From: CAVYVZ01 sp963772065
GTDB lineage: Bacteria > Acidobacteriota > Vicinamibacteria > Vicinamibacterales > UBA2999
Direction of reading: 5' to 3'
Assembly (NCBI GenBank): GCA_963772065.1
Contig: CAVYVZ010000006.1
Span: forward strand, 1-64,000
Length of the DNA stretch: 64,000 bases
Shown here: positions 1-10,277 of the stretch, piece after piece
Position numbering within the stretch: position 1 is the stretch's first letter
Layout: each line of letters starts with the position of its first letter
Notes under the pieces: model-generated
Seen by the model: the letters and a program-made list of their open reading frames with translations, nothing else
Databases searched by the model: none
Told to the model about the DNA's origin: nothing
Program-made: the position numbers and the translations under genes

Positions 1-121
1 CTGCTCCGTTGGGTCCGAGCAGGCCGACGACCTCGCCTGAAGCAACCTGGAGGTTGACGCCGCGAACCACCGTCCGACCACTGTAGGACTTGGTGAGATC
101 CTGCGTGCGCAGCGTGGACAT
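1..121 (-). CDS. lptB: LPS export ABC transporter ATP-binding protein LptB (N-terminal part)
   Basis: The first 40 residues begin MSTLRTQDLTKSYSGRTVV and reach the start of the Walker A loop (LLGPNGA), where the window ends. LptB is the cytoplasmic ATPase that drives extraction of lipopolysaccharide from the inner membrane with LptF/LptG. The family assignment rests on the short N-terminal match and on the position 13 bases downstream of an LptC/LptA-type gene, the usual order. Another ABC ATPase cannot be excluded from 40 residues alone. Confidence 0.75.
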   Translation of the reverse strand, partial: MSTLRTQDLTKSYSGRTVVRGVNLQVASGEVVGLLGPNGA

Positions 122-134
122 TACGGCGTCGGCG

Positions 135-2291
135 TCATTGCGGCGGCGGCTGGGGGCATGGTCCGCCGCTCGTCGTCCGCGTGCGAATCTCCTCGTTGCC
201 GTCGATGATGATGTTATCGGTCGATCTGAAGAAGGTCAACGTGCGTCCGGTTGTCTGGCGGCATCCTTCGACGATCGTGACCGGAACGCCGGTGGTGCTC
301 GACATCTCGTATCGGCCGTCGGCGTAATACGTCATCCGCGCGCCGGTCACGACGCGCCGCTCGAGGCGGAGCGTCACGCTGTCGTGGGCCTCCAGCCGTT
401 GGAGGCGGTTCTCGGTCTCATGGAGGACCGCGACGATGCGCTCGGCGGTGAGGTCGCCTTCGGGGCCGCTCACGTTGGCGAGCGCGCCGCGCGGCGCAAC
501 GGGTGCACCGGGTGTGCTGGGTGTGGGTGCGACCGCAGTGCTCGACGGCTTCGGATTGGCAGGGGCCGGCTTCGCGACGGGCCCGGGCGGCCCTTTGATG
601 CCGACGAAGGTGATCTGCCGCGTCGCGTTGTCATAGGAGATTTCCTGTGCACGGCTGGTGGATGGCGCGTCGCCGAGGGCGAGCGTCGATCGGGCGTTTC
701 CGACCGCAGTCAGGTTGCCCTTCTCCTGATCGATCGTGAGCGTATCGCCGCGGATCGCCGTGGCGCCCTGCGCGAGCTGCGCGGTGCCCGTATAGACGGC
801 GCGTCCCGCATGCCCCTGGTACTGGAGCCGCGCCGCCGTAATGGTGGTGGGCCGCTCCTTGTCCAGCAGACCCGGCGTGTTCTTGTGGCTCTGCAAGCGG
901 GTCTTCACGCCTCCGGCAGCTGCCATCTTCCGTCCTTCGAGCGTCACATCGATCGTTTCGGCTTCGATGGCGATCTGTTCGTCGGCGACGCGCGGTCCCC
1001 CTCCCTCATCTGCCCCTTTCAATCGCAGCACGCCGCTCGCCGGCTCGTAGCTGGCCTCGGCCGCCGAGGCACCGAACGGAAGCTCCTCGAACCGGACGCG
1101 GCCGCTGAAGACGGCGGTGCCGATCGCGTTGCCTTCGAGAGTGACCGTGAGCAGCCGTGCGTGAGCGGTCCGCGGCGTCTTGTGCTCCGGCGCGTCCTCG
1201 CGGTACTCGACGTCTGTGTCGAACCGCGCGCCGGTGAGGCCTTTCCCCGGCTCGCCCGTGGCGTCGAAGTTCTTCGCGCGGACGTGCCGGGAGGCGGCGC
1301 CCGCATCCGCCGGCAAGTCGAGCTGCGCGCGCTCACGGGCAACGGCGGAGGTGACCGAACCGTCGGGAGCCAGCGCGATCGTCAGCGACTCGCCCATCAT
1401 CTGGCGGCCCGCCGCCCCATTCTGTCCCTTCAGCGCGATGGCGCCGCTTCCGGTCAAGACCACGCGCTCGATCGCCGCGCCATCCTCCGCGTAGTCGAGG
1501 TCGATGTCACGCGCGCTCATCGAATCGAATGCCGTCGAGCCGCCGGCGACCCGCGAGTTGCCTCGCAGCTCGATCGCGGTAATGGCCTGTTCGTTCTCCG
1601 TGAGTCGCGCGGTGGCGCGATCGGCGTCGATGGTCTGCTCGCCGCGGAGCGCGTGCACCACGCGGTCGAGCGCGAGGTAGTTCTCCACCCGCGCCAGCGT
1701 GGCGGTTCCCGCCGCGAACTCGCCCGTCGTGTTGTCGCCTTCGTCGACCAAGCGCACGTGCGCCTTCTCGATGATCGTCAACACGTCGGTGTTCTTGTCG
1801 TAGATCATGCCGACGCCGGTGCCGCTCATGGCGCCCTTCTTGAACGACACGTCGCCGGGAGCGCGAACGATCCCCTCGTGCTCGTTGAACGTCGCCGTCG
1901 CGGTCGACAGCTCGAAGCCGTCGCTGGCCAGCAGTCGAACGTTGTTGGAGAGGACGATCTCGCGGGATTTGTAATTGAGCAGCCCTTCCGCGCCGGTAAT
2001 GAGGAAATCGCGTCCCTGCCGTTCCCTCACCTCGATGCGCGCGCCGAACAGTTTGGCCGTTTCGTTCTCGTAGCCGAGATATCGATCGCAGGTGACCGTG
2101 AAGTCCTTGCGCGTACCCGTGGTGCGCTTGAGCACGCACTTCGACGTCTCCATGATTGCGGAGGGGTCGAGCCTGGACGGCGGCGGCGCCGCCGCGGGCT
2201 TTTCCCGTTCACCGACCGCGAAGAACACGACGACGGCAAAGACGATCCCGAAGACCGCCACGCCGAGCCGCGCGCGCTTCTGCCACTTCAT
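135..2291 (-). CDS. LptC/LptA (OstA)-like LPS transport protein, 718 aa
   Basis: A single N-terminal membrane anchor (about residues 7-27) is followed by an LptC-like domain (about 40-190) and a long run of OstA/LptA-type beta repeats. A Pro/Ala-rich linker lies near 560-600, then a final OstA-like segment of about 110 residues. LptC normally has about 190 residues and LptA about 180, so this protein looks like LptC fused to one or more LptA units, giving a membrane-anchored periplasmic bridge for LPS. It lies directly upstream of lptB, which supports the role. The gene starts 24 bases after the EamA-type permease, so the block from 3364 to 1 may be one transcript. No frameshift is seen. The fusion reading is an inference from length and repeat pattern. 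Confidence 0.8.
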   Translation of the reverse strand: MKWQKRARLGVAVFGIVFAVVVFFAVGEREKPAAAPPPSRLDPSAIMETSKCVLKRTTGTRKDFTVTCDRYLGYENETAKLFGARIEVRERQGRDFLITGAEGLLNYKSREIVLSNNVRLLASDGFELSTATATFNEHEGIVRAPGDVSFKKGAMSGTGVGMIYDKNTDVLTIIEKAHVRLVDEGDNTTGEFAAGTATLARVENYLALDRVVHALRGEQTIDADRATARLTENEQAITAIELRGNSRVAGGSTAFDSMSARDIDLDYAEDGAAIERVVLTGSGAIALKGQNGAAGRQMMGESLTIALAPDGSVTSAVARERAQLDLPADAGAASRHVRAKNFDATGEPGKGLTGARFDTDVEYREDAPEHKTPRTAHARLLTVTLEGNAIGTAVFSGRVRFEELPFGASAAEASYEPASGVLRLKGADEGGGPRVADEQIAIEAETIDVTLEGRKMAAAGGVKTRLQSHKNTPGLLDKERPTTITAARLQYQGHAGRAVYTGTAQLAQGATAIRGDTLTIDQEKGNLTAVGNARSTLALGDAPSTSRAQEISYDNATRQITFVGIKGPPGPVAKPAPANPKPSSTAVAPTPSTPGAPVAPRGALANVSGPEGDLTAERIVAVLHETENRLQRLEAHDSVTLRLERRVVTGARMTYYADGRYEMSSTTGVPVTIVEGCRQTTGRTLTFFRSTDNIIIDGNEEIRTRTTSGGPCPQPPPQ

Positions 2292-2315
2292 GAATTGCAG
2301 TACAGGATAACAGTC

Positions 2316-2768
2316 TCAGTGTCGCAGGAGCCACGCGCCGCCGAGGCACAGCAGCAGGCCCACAACCTTCACGAGCGACAGCCGCTCGCCGAACCAGGCG
2401 AGACCGACGACCACCAGCAGCGCGGCGACCATGACGTTGACCATCTGCGACGCCACGCTTACGGGCCAGGCGGCGCGATACATCAGCACATATCCGAGCT
2501 CGATCATCGCTGCGCCGACGCCAAGCCCCAGCACCGCAGGGTGCAGCAGGCGCGACGCGGCGGCACCGGAGACGGCACCGGAGACGGCACTGCCCTGAGA
2601 GGCCAGCCACAGATGCGCCACGCCGCTGACGGCCAATGCGGTCGCGTACGCCACGACGAGCACCAGCGCAGGTGCGAGATCCCTCGGAATCGACTTGGCC
2701 GAGATGTGATACAGCACGCCCCCGCCGACCGCCAGCAGGAGCGCGACGAGCGTCGACGTGCCCGTCAT
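2316..2768 (-). CDS. EamA/DMT-type small membrane permease, 150 aa
   Basis: The protein has about five hydrophobic segments and ends in FGERLSLVKVVGLLLCLGGAWLL, typical of the last helices of EamA/DMT-superfamily proteins. At 150 residues it is a half-size unit, so it should work as a dimer if it is a transporter. The substrate cannot be read from sequence. Its ATG overlaps the stop of the upstream XRE-cupin regulator by four bases (ATGA), so the two are translationally coupled and the regulator probably controls it. A 12-base tandem duplication near 2564-2590 encodes a repeated SGAV and keeps the frame. Confidence 0.75.
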   Translation of the reverse strand: MTGTSTLVALLLAVGGGVLYHISAKSIPRDLAPALVLVVAYATALAVSGVAHLWLASQGSAVSGAVSGAAASRLLHPAVLGLGVGAAMIELGYVLMYRAAWPVSVASQMVNVMVAALLVVVGLAWFGERLSLVKVVGLLLCLGGAWLLRH

Positions 2769-3364
2769 GGATGGCGCTCCGCCACGACCATCGTGAAGCG
2801 CACGGGCCGGCCGCCAAGGCAGCCGTATGAATGCGGTCGGTCCGTCAGCGCACTCGCCGATCGTCCGGTCGCGATGGCGAACGTGACCGCGCCGACCGTG
2901 AGCGCGAGCCGGCCGTGGGTGACGTGCAGAAGCTCCTGCGTGCCGGCCGGATGGGCGATCGCGTCATAACGGTCGCCCGGCCGCAGCTCCCAGGTCCAGA
3001 GCTCCAGCATGTCGGGGCCGGTCGAGCCCACGAGGAGCGTCGCGGAGCCTCCCTTCGGTCCCTTCCAGAGCACGCGGGGCCCTGCAGCCGGCACCACGCC
3101 CGCTCGCGACGGCCCGGCCGCGTCGACGAGGTCGGCGATTGACGCTCCGAGCGCCGCCGCCACCTTGCAGAGGGTGCCGACGGACGGGTTCGTCGCGCGC
3201 CGCTCGATCTGGACCAGCATGCCCTTGCTCACGCCCGAGCGTGCTGACAGCTGATCGAGCGAGAGGCGCCGCTCGCGGCGCCTGGCCTGAATACGGCGCG
3301 AAACGGTCTCCAGGACGTCGAGGTCCGGCGCACGGGCGGTTGATATATTGACCGTTGCGGTCAT
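2765..3364 (-). CDS. XRE-family transcriptional regulator with C-terminal cupin domain
   Basis: The 199-residue protein has a helix-turn-helix at about residues 15-70 (RRRERRLSLDQLSARSGVS) and a cupin-like domain at about 95-195. HTH-cupin regulators often sense a small metabolite and control an adjacent transporter or catabolic gene. I start at the ATG at 3364 (MTATVNIS), because the longer upstream frame runs antisense through the divergent gene and is arginine-rich noise. A TAGATA hexamer ends 7 bases before this start. It overlaps the EamA-type permease gene by four bases. Confidence 0.85.
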   Translation of the reverse strand: MTATVNISTARAPDLDVLETVSRRIQARRRERRLSLDQLSARSGVSKGMLVQIERRATNPSVGTLCKVAAALGASIADLVDAAGPSRAGVVPAAGPRVLWKGPKGGSATLLVGSTGPDMLELWTWELRPGDRYDAIAHPAGTQELLHVTHGRLALTVGAVTFAIATGRSASALTDRPHSYGCLGGRPVRFTMVVAERHP

Positions 3365-3382
3365 GATGCTGTATCTAAGCGC
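3365..3382. promoter_or_regulatory. 18-base divergent promoter gap
   Basis: Only 18 bases separate the ATG of the XRE-cupin regulator from the ATG of the B3/B4-domain gene. The gap holds TATCTA (3372-3377), which reads TAGATA on the minus strand, 7 bases before the regulator start. Both promoters must extend into the opposing coding sequence. The regulator may bind here, but no clear operator palindrome is visible. Confidence 0.4.
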
Positions 3383-4063
3383 ATGGTGACGCCGGAAGTC
3401 AATGCGGCGGTGTGGGCGCTTCGCCCCGACTTCGTCGCCTTGAGCATCGTCGTGCGCAGCGCCCGCAACGCCGCGAGCGACGCCTCCATCGCCGGCGTGT
3501 CGCGCGCCACGCCGCGCCCGCCGTGGGCCGACGCCCATCTCGCATCGTGGCGCGAGGCGTACGCGGCGTTTGGCGCGAAGCCCCAGCGGACCCCCTGCTC
3601 CGCGGAGGCGCTCTGGCGGCGCGTCGAGCGCGATGGCGCGTTGGCGCCGATCAACGCCGTCGTCGATCTCTACAACGAGGTGAGCGTGCGCTACGCCGTC
3701 CCCGTCGGCGGCGAAGACCTTTCCACCTACGTCGGCCGGCCGCGTCTCGTCCGCGCGTCAGGCGGCGAGCCGTTCGAGACGCTGCGCGACGGTCAGCCGG
3801 CGATCGAATCGGCCGACGCCGGCGAAGTGATCTGGCGCGACGAGAAAGGCGTGACCTGCCGTCGCTGGAATTGGCGGCAGACGCCGAGGACGCGTCTCCA
3901 CGTCCTATCGACCGACATGTGGTTCGTGATCGAGCGGCTCGAGCCGATGCCGCTGCGGGCTCTCGTCGAAGCCGGCGAAACACTCGTGACCGGGTTGCGG
4001 CGTCTGTCGCCTGACGCGCAGGTGACGACGGAGATGATCGCGCGTTCTAGTCCGGCGCTCTGA
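3383..4063 (+). CDS. B3/B4 tRNA-binding domain protein
   Basis: The 226-residue protein matches the stand-alone B3/B4 domain family, related to the B3/B4 region of the phenylalanyl-tRNA synthetase beta subunit. Supporting text includes LWRRVERDGALAPINAVVDLYNEVSVRYAVPVGGEDL. The family is thought to bind tRNA or act in editing, but its cellular role is not settled. There is no signal peptide or membrane segment. It is divergent from the XRE-cupin regulator and its 3' end overlaps the convergent recJ gene by 17 bases. Start and stop are clean and no frameshift is seen. Confidence 0.75.
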   Translation: MVTPEVNAAVWALRPDFVALSIVVRSARNAASDASIAGVSRATPRPPWADAHLASWREAYAAFGAKPQRTPCSAEALWRRVERDGALAPINAVVDLYNEVSVRYAVPVGGEDLSTYVGRPRLVRASGGEPFETLRDGQPAIESADAGEVIWRDEKGVTCRRWNWRQTPRTRLHVLSTDMWFVIERLEPMPLRALVEAGETLVTGLRRLSPDAQVTTEMIARSSPAL

Positions 4064-5783
4064 AGTCTGCGATCGAGAGCTGCAGATAGCGCTCGCCGTT
4101 CCAGACATCCTGCTCGAGCGAGAAGGCGAGGTCGATGGCGGACTTGTGCTCCGCGACGAAGCTCTCGCGCTCCGACGCTCTCCAGGCGATACCGCGCATG
4201 ACGCGGCCGTCCTGACGGAACGCCATCTTCAGATGCCGTTCCTTGAGGCGTCGAGGACCATCGACGATCTCGACGCGGCTGGCGCGGAAGACGGGTGTGG
4301 GATTGCCCGCGCCGTACGGCGCCAGCGCGGTGAGCTCCGAGGCCACCTGCGAACTGATGCCGCGGAACGACAGCGCGCCGTCGATCCAGAGCCGCGGCCG
4401 GAGATCGTCTGGCGTGAGGCACCCGTCGGCGTACGCGTTGACCCCCGCGCGCAGCTCCCGAATCCGGCGCGCGTCCATCGTCAGACCGGCCGCTTGTTTG
4501 TGGCCGCCGAATCGCGTCATGACCTCGCCGCACGACTCCAGCGCCCCCAGCATGTTGAACGACGGGATGCTGCGGCAGGAACCATGGGCCACATCGCCGT
4601 CGATCGAGATCACGATCGCCGGTCGATGGAACGCGTCGACGAGCTTCGACGCCACGATGCCGATGACGCCGCGGTGCCATCCGTCTCCAGCCACGACGAT
4701 GACCGTGCGGGAGCCGACCTCGAGATCGGTTTCGACGACTTTCCGCGCCGCGGCGACGATCGCCGCTTCCTCCTCCTGCCGCCGGAGGTTTTCCGCGTTG
4801 AGCTGCTCCGCCAGGTCCTTCGCCTCGGCGCTCATGGCTTCGTCGGCGGCAAGGAGCAGTCGGGCCGCGATGTCGGGCGTGCTCATGCGGCCGGCCGCGT
4901 TGATGCGCGGCGCGATGACGAAGCTGACCTGATGGCTGTCGATGGCCGTGTTCAACAGCCCGGACGCCTCGAGCAACGCGCGCAGGCCAACCTTGTGCGG
5001 CCCCTTCGACAGCATCTCGAGCCCGAGCTTCGCGATGATCCGGTTCTCTCCGGTGAGCGGCACGACGTCGGCCAGCGTGCCGAGCGCGGCGACCTTGACG
5101 AACGCCGGGAGCCACGAGACGCGTCCGGACTTCGCGCAGAGCGCCTGCACGAGCTTCAGCGCCACGCCGACGCCCGCCAGGTTCTTGTCGGGTACCGGCA
5201 ATCGTGGCGCTTCGGATTGATCACCGCCACACAAACGGGCAGCTCATCGTCCGGCTCGTGATGATCGGTGATGATCAGGTCGAGTCCGAGGCTGCAGGCG
5301 TGGCGCGCGGCATCCGCCGCGCGGATTCCGCAGTCGACGGAAATCACGAGGCGCACGCCCAGCGCGTGGAGGCGGTCGAGTGCGGCCGGCTGGAGGCCGT
5401 ACCCGTCGCGCAGCCGCTCGGGAATGAAGTGGATGACATCGGCGCCCAGCAGTTCCAGGGCCCGGCGCAGGATCACCGTCGAGGTGACCCCATCCACGTC
5501 GTAATCGCCATGAATCGCGATGCGCTCCCTGCCCGCAATGGCGCCGAGAATGCGCTCCACGGCGACACCCATCCCGGCGAGCAGCATCGGGTCGTGGAGG
5601 TCGGCGAGCGACGGCGAGAGAAACCGCTGCGCGACGCCAGGCTCATCGAGACCTCGGATGCAGAGCAGGCGCGCCGTCACGGGCGAGACATGGAGATCCG
5701 CGGCGAGTCGCGCGACCGCGCCCTCGTCGCAGTTCAGCGCCTCCCAGATGCGGTCAGCTTTCCCCCGGCGAGGCCCACGTCAC
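4047..5783 (-). CDS. recJ: Single-stranded-DNA exonuclease RecJ (two frame breaks)
   Basis: RecJ is the 5'-3' ssDNA exonuclease used in recombination and mismatch repair. The N-terminal part carries GDYDVDGVTS (DHH motif I), ISVDCG and the ITDHHEP motif. After a frame break the downstream part has INAAGR, the GGHKQAAG motif of the DHHA1 domain and an OB-like C-terminus. One C is missing from the run at 5190-5192, where YPDKNLAGVG would be restored. A second break is an extra C in the run at 5762-5766. Removing it joins a GTG start at 5783 (MTWASPGKADRIWEAL) to the rest. As read, the first usable start in the intact frame is GTG 5680. Breaks in a housekeeping gene at homopolymers suggest sequence error rather than gene loss. 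Confidence 0.88.
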
Positions 5784-6723
5784 CCATACGTCGGAATTTC
5801 TGGTAGCGGCGATCGAGACGCGTCTGGGTCTCGAGGGCCATCGACTCCTTGAGCGCCCGTGCGATCGGCTCATCCAGGAGCGCGGCCGCCGCGTCCGGAT
5901 TGGTGTGCGCGCCGCCTACTGGCTCCCTCACGATCTCGTCGATGACGCCGAGCCGCACGAGGTCCGGCGCGGTGAGCTTCAGGGCTGCGGCCGCTTCAAT
6001 CTTCCGCCCGGCATCACGCCACAGGATCGCCGCACAGCCTTCGGGCGGAATCACGCTGTAAATCGCGAACTCCTGCATCAGAATCCGGTCGCCCACGGCC
6101 AGCCCGAGCGCGCCACCACTGCCCCCTTCGCCGTGAACCACGACAATAATCGGCACCTCGAGTGCCGCCATCTCCCGCAAGTTGAGGGCGATCGCCTCCG
6201 CGATTCCCCGCTCCTCCGACTCGATGCCGGGGTACGCCGCCGGCGTGTCGATGAACGCGATCACGGGCCGTCCGAATTTCTCCGCCAGCTTCATCGCACG
6301 CAGCGCCTTGCGGTAGCCTTCGGGACGGGCGTACCCGAAGTTCCGAAAAATCTTCTGCTTCGTGTCGCCGCCCTCGCCCTTGTGGTGGCCGACGACGAGC
6401 ACGTGTTCGCCCTTGTACCTGGCGAATCCCGCGACGATCGCGTGGTCGTCCGCAAAGCGGCGATCGCCGCTGATCTCGGTGAACTCGGCGAACAACCGCG
6501 TCACGTAGTCGAGCACCATCGGGCGCGACGGGTGCCGGGCCACCAGTACCCGCTGCCACGGCGTGAGCCGGGTGTAGATGTCGGCGCGAATCGACTCGAT
6601 TCGCCGATGCAGCCGCTCGATGTTCTGCTCGCGTTCCGGCGTCTGCGGCAGCATGGAGAGCGCTTCGATCTCCTTCAGCAGGACCGCAATCGGCTCTTCG
6701 AATTCAAGGGTATCTGGAGGCAT
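5734..6723 (-). CDS. accA: Acetyl-CoA carboxylase carboxyltransferase subunit alpha
   Basis: AccA pairs with AccD to transfer carboxyl from carboxybiotin to acetyl-CoA, the committed step of fatty acid synthesis. The 329-residue product has the normal length and family text, including HPSRPMVLDYV, FGYARPEGYRKALRAMKLAEKF, DTPAAYPGIESEERGIAEAIA and HGEGGSGGALGLAVGDRILM. If the extra base inferred in the C run at 5762-5766 is removed, accA would end six residues earlier (GLAGES, stop at 5754) and would overlap the recJ GTG start. It lies between dnaE and recJ in a same-strand cluster. Confidence 0.95.
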   Translation of the reverse strand: MPPDTLEFEEPIAVLLKEIEALSMLPQTPEREQNIERLHRRIESIRADIYTRLTPWQRVLVARHPSRPMVLDYVTRLFAEFTEISGDRRFADDHAIVAGFARYKGEHVLVVGHHKGEGGDTKQKIFRNFGYARPEGYRKALRAMKLAEKFGRPVIAFIDTPAAYPGIESEERGIAEAIALNLREMAALEVPIIVVVHGEGGSGGALGLAVGDRILMQEFAIYSVIPPEGCAAILWRDAGRKIEAAAALKLTAPDLVRLGVIDEIVREPVGGAHTNPDAAAALLDEPIARALKESMALETQTRLDRRYQKFRRMGDVGLAGGKLTASGRR

Positions 6724-6735
6724 GGACAGACTAGG

Positions 6736-9700
6736 TCACCGCAGGGTGACTGAACCGTTTCCGCAAATCCGCTCCACCTCGGCCACCAGCCGCTCCGACG
6801 GCCGGACTTTGATCTGCGGGGCGACGTCGAGCTTCACGCGCAGGTGGCGCTCGGTGTCGAGGAGCGTGACGGCCACTGGCCGATCGCCCTTGTGCGCGGC
6901 GATGACATCCCAGAGCTTCAGGAACGTGTCGCGATCGTGCGGCGGCGTCGACATCGTAATCGCCACCTTCCTTGCGAGCCGCTCGCTCACCAGGTCGATC
7001 GGCAGAATCTCCGACGCGACGATGCGCGCCGACTCGAGGTCCTTCTCGAACTTGCCCTTCACGAGCACCATGTTGCCGTTCTCGCCGAGGTGGCCGTACT
7101 GCTTGAATGCCTCGGGGAAAACCACCACCTCGAGGCTCCCGTCCTTGTCCTCGAGCAGGAACACGCTCATGCGGTCGCCTTTGCGCGTCTTGAGCGGACG
7201 GAGGCCAGAGACGATGCCGCCGATGCTGATCTCCTCGACGGTCGCTCCCGCGGGCCTGACAGTCTCCTCGCCCTCGGGCTCTTTCTTCAGACCGAGGTCC
7301 GCGATCGATTTCGCGCCATACTCGCGGAGGTCGTCGGCCCATCGGTCGATCGGATGTCCGGTCAAGTAGAGGCCGAGCGTCTCCTTCTCGTAGTTGAGGA
7401 GCTCGATCTCGGTCCACGCCACGGCGTCCGGCAGGCCCACGTGAGCGGGGCCGCCGGTGGAATCCTCGCCGCCTCCGAACAGATCGGTCTGTCCGAGCTC
7501 CTTGTCCCGCTGCGTACGGCTTCCGTGTTCGCACGCGCCATCGATCGAGGCGAACAACCGCGCGCGGATCTCCTGGAGCGGGCGCGTGCGTACGGCCGCG
7601 CGGAACCACCGAATCGCACGCGCCGGCCTTCACGAGCGCTTCGAACACGCGCTTGTTGGCGAGGCGCATGTCGAGGATCTCGCAGAGGGCATGAAGCGAG
7701 GGGATCCGGCCGCCAAGCTGGCGGCGAGCCTCGAGGATTGCCGTAATCGCTCCGTCGCCCAGTCCCTTGATCGCGGTGAGGCCGAAGCGAACGCCCCTGC
7801 CCTTCTCCACCGAGAAGCGGAGCTGGCTCTCGTTGACGTCCGGCGGGAGCACCGGAATGCCGCGCTCGCGGCACTCCCCGAGGTACAACGCGAGCTTGTC
7901 GGTGTTCTGCGCCTCGATCGTCAGCAGCGCCGAGGCGAAATGCCACGGGTAGTTCGCCTTCAGATACGCGGTCTGGTACGCCAGGAACGCGTACGCCGTC
8001 GAGTGCGACTTGTTGAAGCCGTACCCCGCGAAGTACCTCCATCAAGTCGAAGATCTTCGTGGCCTTCTTCTCGCCGATGCCGAGCCGCTTCGCGCCCGCC
8101 ATGAACGCTGCGCGCTGCTTGGCCATGACTTTGGGATCCTTCTTCCCCATGGCCTTGCGCAGGACGTCGGCCTGACCGAGGGTGAACCCGGCGAGCGCCT
8201 GCGCGATGCGCATCACCTGTTCCTGGTACGCGATCACGCCGTAGGTGTCGGCCAGGATCGGCTCGAGCTGGGAGAGCTCGTATTTGATTTCCGTCTTCCC
8301 CTGCTTGCGCGCGATCCAGTCGTCGACCATGCCGCTCTTCAGCGGGCCGGGACGATAGAGCGCGTTCAAGGCGATGAGGTCGTCGAGGCGTTCGGGCTTC
8401 GCTTTGCGAAGCAGTTCCCGCATGCCCGAGCTCTCGAACTGGAAGATGCCGTAGGCGGCGCCATCGCCGAAGAGCTTGTAGGTCTTCGGATCGTCCAGCG
8501 GGATGTCGTCGATGTCGAGCGCGATCCCGTCGGTCCGTTTGATTTCCGCGAGGGCGTCCTGGATGAGCGTGAGCGTGCTCAGCCCGAGAAAATCCATCTT
8601 CAGGAGGCCGACCCGGTCCACCTCCTTCATGTTCCACTGCGTCGTGATCTCGTCCCGCTGCCCCTTGTAGAGCGGCGCGTAGTCGGTGATGGGTCCGGGC
8701 GCGATCACCACGCCCGCGGCGTGGACCGACGCGTGCCGGGACATCCCTTCGAGCCGCCGGCCGATCGCCAGGACCTCCTTGACCTTCGGATCCTGCCCTT
8801 CCATCTGCTTCAACACCGGGTTCTCGGCGAGCGCCTTCTCCAGCGTCATGTCGAGCGCCGCCGGGATCTGCTTCGCGATGCGGTCGACATCCGCGTACGG
8901 CATGTCGAGGACGCGGCCGACGTCGCGCACGACCGCCTTCGCCTTCATCGTCCCGAACGTGATGATCTGCGCCACGTTCTCGCGGCCGTACTTCCTCGTG
9001 ACGTACTCGATGACCTCGCCGCGCCGGCGCTCACAGAAGTCCACGTCGATGTCGGGGAGGGACACGCGTTCGGGATTCAGGAAGCGCTCGAAGATCAGAT
9101 CGAAGTCCATCGGATCGACGTCGGTGATACGCATCGACCACGCCACGATCGAACCGGCGGCGGATCCGCGGCCGGGTCCCACCGGGATGCCTTCCTCTCG
9201 CGCGTAGCGGATGAAGTCCCAGACGATCAGGAAGTAGCCGGCGTAGCCCATCTTCTTGATCATCTCGAGCTCGTAATCGAGCCGCCGCGCGTACTCGTCC
9301 AGCGTGCGCCGGAGCCGGCCCGCCCCGGCCAGCGCACGCAGCCGCGGGAGACGCTGCGCGAACCCTTCGCGGGCCACATGCTCGAAGTAGTCATCGAGCG
9401 TGAACCCGTCAGGCACGCCGAATGACGGCAGATGGTTCTGCCCCGTCGGAATCGTGACGTTGCATCGCTCCGCCACGAGCATCGTGTGGCGCAGCGCCTC
9501 GGGGTAATCGTTGAAGACGGCGGCCATCTGGTCGGCCGTCTTCAGGAAGAACTGATCTCCCGTGTACCGCAGGCGCTGCGCGTCGTTCACCGTTTTGCCG
9601 GTGCCGATGCACAGGAGCACGTCGTGCGGCTGATGGTCGCCCTGTCGCAGGTAGTGCACGTCGTTCGTGCATATGAGCGGCAGGCCCAGCTCCCGGGCGA

Positions 9701-10274
9701 GCGGAATGATGCCGCGGTTCACGACCTTCTGCTCCTCGATGCCCTGGTCCTGCATCTCGAGGAAGAAATTGTTCGGGCCGAGAATGTCGCGCAGCCGCGC
9801 GGCTGCCTCGAGCGCGGGGCGATGCTGCTCCACGCGAAGCGCGCTCGCCACTTCGCCTTTCAAACAGCTGCTGAGGCCGATCAGTCCTTCCGCATGCTGG
9901 GCCAGCAGCTCCTTGTCGATGCGCGGCCGGTAGTAGAAGCCCTCGGTGTACCCGGCCGACACCAGCTTGATCAGGTTCTTGTAGCCGCGGTCGGTTTCCG
10001 CGAGCAGCACGAGGTGATTCGTCTCCGTCTGCGGTCCGCTCTTCTCGAAGCGGCTGCCGGACGCCACATAGACCTCGCAGCCGAGGATCGGCTTGATCCC
10101 GCGATCCCGCGCGTGGTCGTGGAACACGACCGACGAGAACATGTTCCCGTGCTCGGTGACGGCGAGCGCCGGCATCTTCAGCTTGACCGCTTCGTCGAGC
10201 AGTTCGTCTATGCGACAGGCGCCGTCGAGAAGTGAGAACTCAGTGTGAAGATGAAGATGGACGAAATCCGCCAC
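6736..10274 (-). CDS. dnaE: DNA polymerase III subunit alpha (two frame breaks)
   Basis: This is the replicative polymerase subunit, about 1180 residues. It has the PHP domain (FVHLHLHTEFSLLDG at residue 5), the PDIDVDF catalytic motif at about 403, a helix-hairpin-helix region and a C-terminal OB fold (EEISIGGIVSGLRPLKT). GTG at 10274 is the start, three bases after the guaA stop. Two frame breaks occur. An extra base in the C run at 8024-8027 breaks LMEVLRGYGFNKSHSTAYA. A second lies near 7580-7600, just before RARLFASIDGACEHG. All three segments are collinear and otherwise well conserved, so an intact gene with sequencing errors is the likeliest reading. Confidence 0.93.
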
Positions 10275-10277
10275 TGC

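Noticed and set aside
90..2969. 959-residue open frame on the plus strand antisense to the LptC/LptA gene
   Set aside because: Arg/Asp-rich composition with no domain, produced by high third-position GC opposite a real gene.
4047..5783. Programmed frameshift in recJ
   Set aside because: No slippery heptamer with a downstream structure; similar breaks affect many unrelated genes in the window.
6736..10274. Split or intein-containing dnaE
   Set aside because: Segments are collinear with no inserted sequence and no intein or homing-endonuclease motifs; single-base slips suffice.
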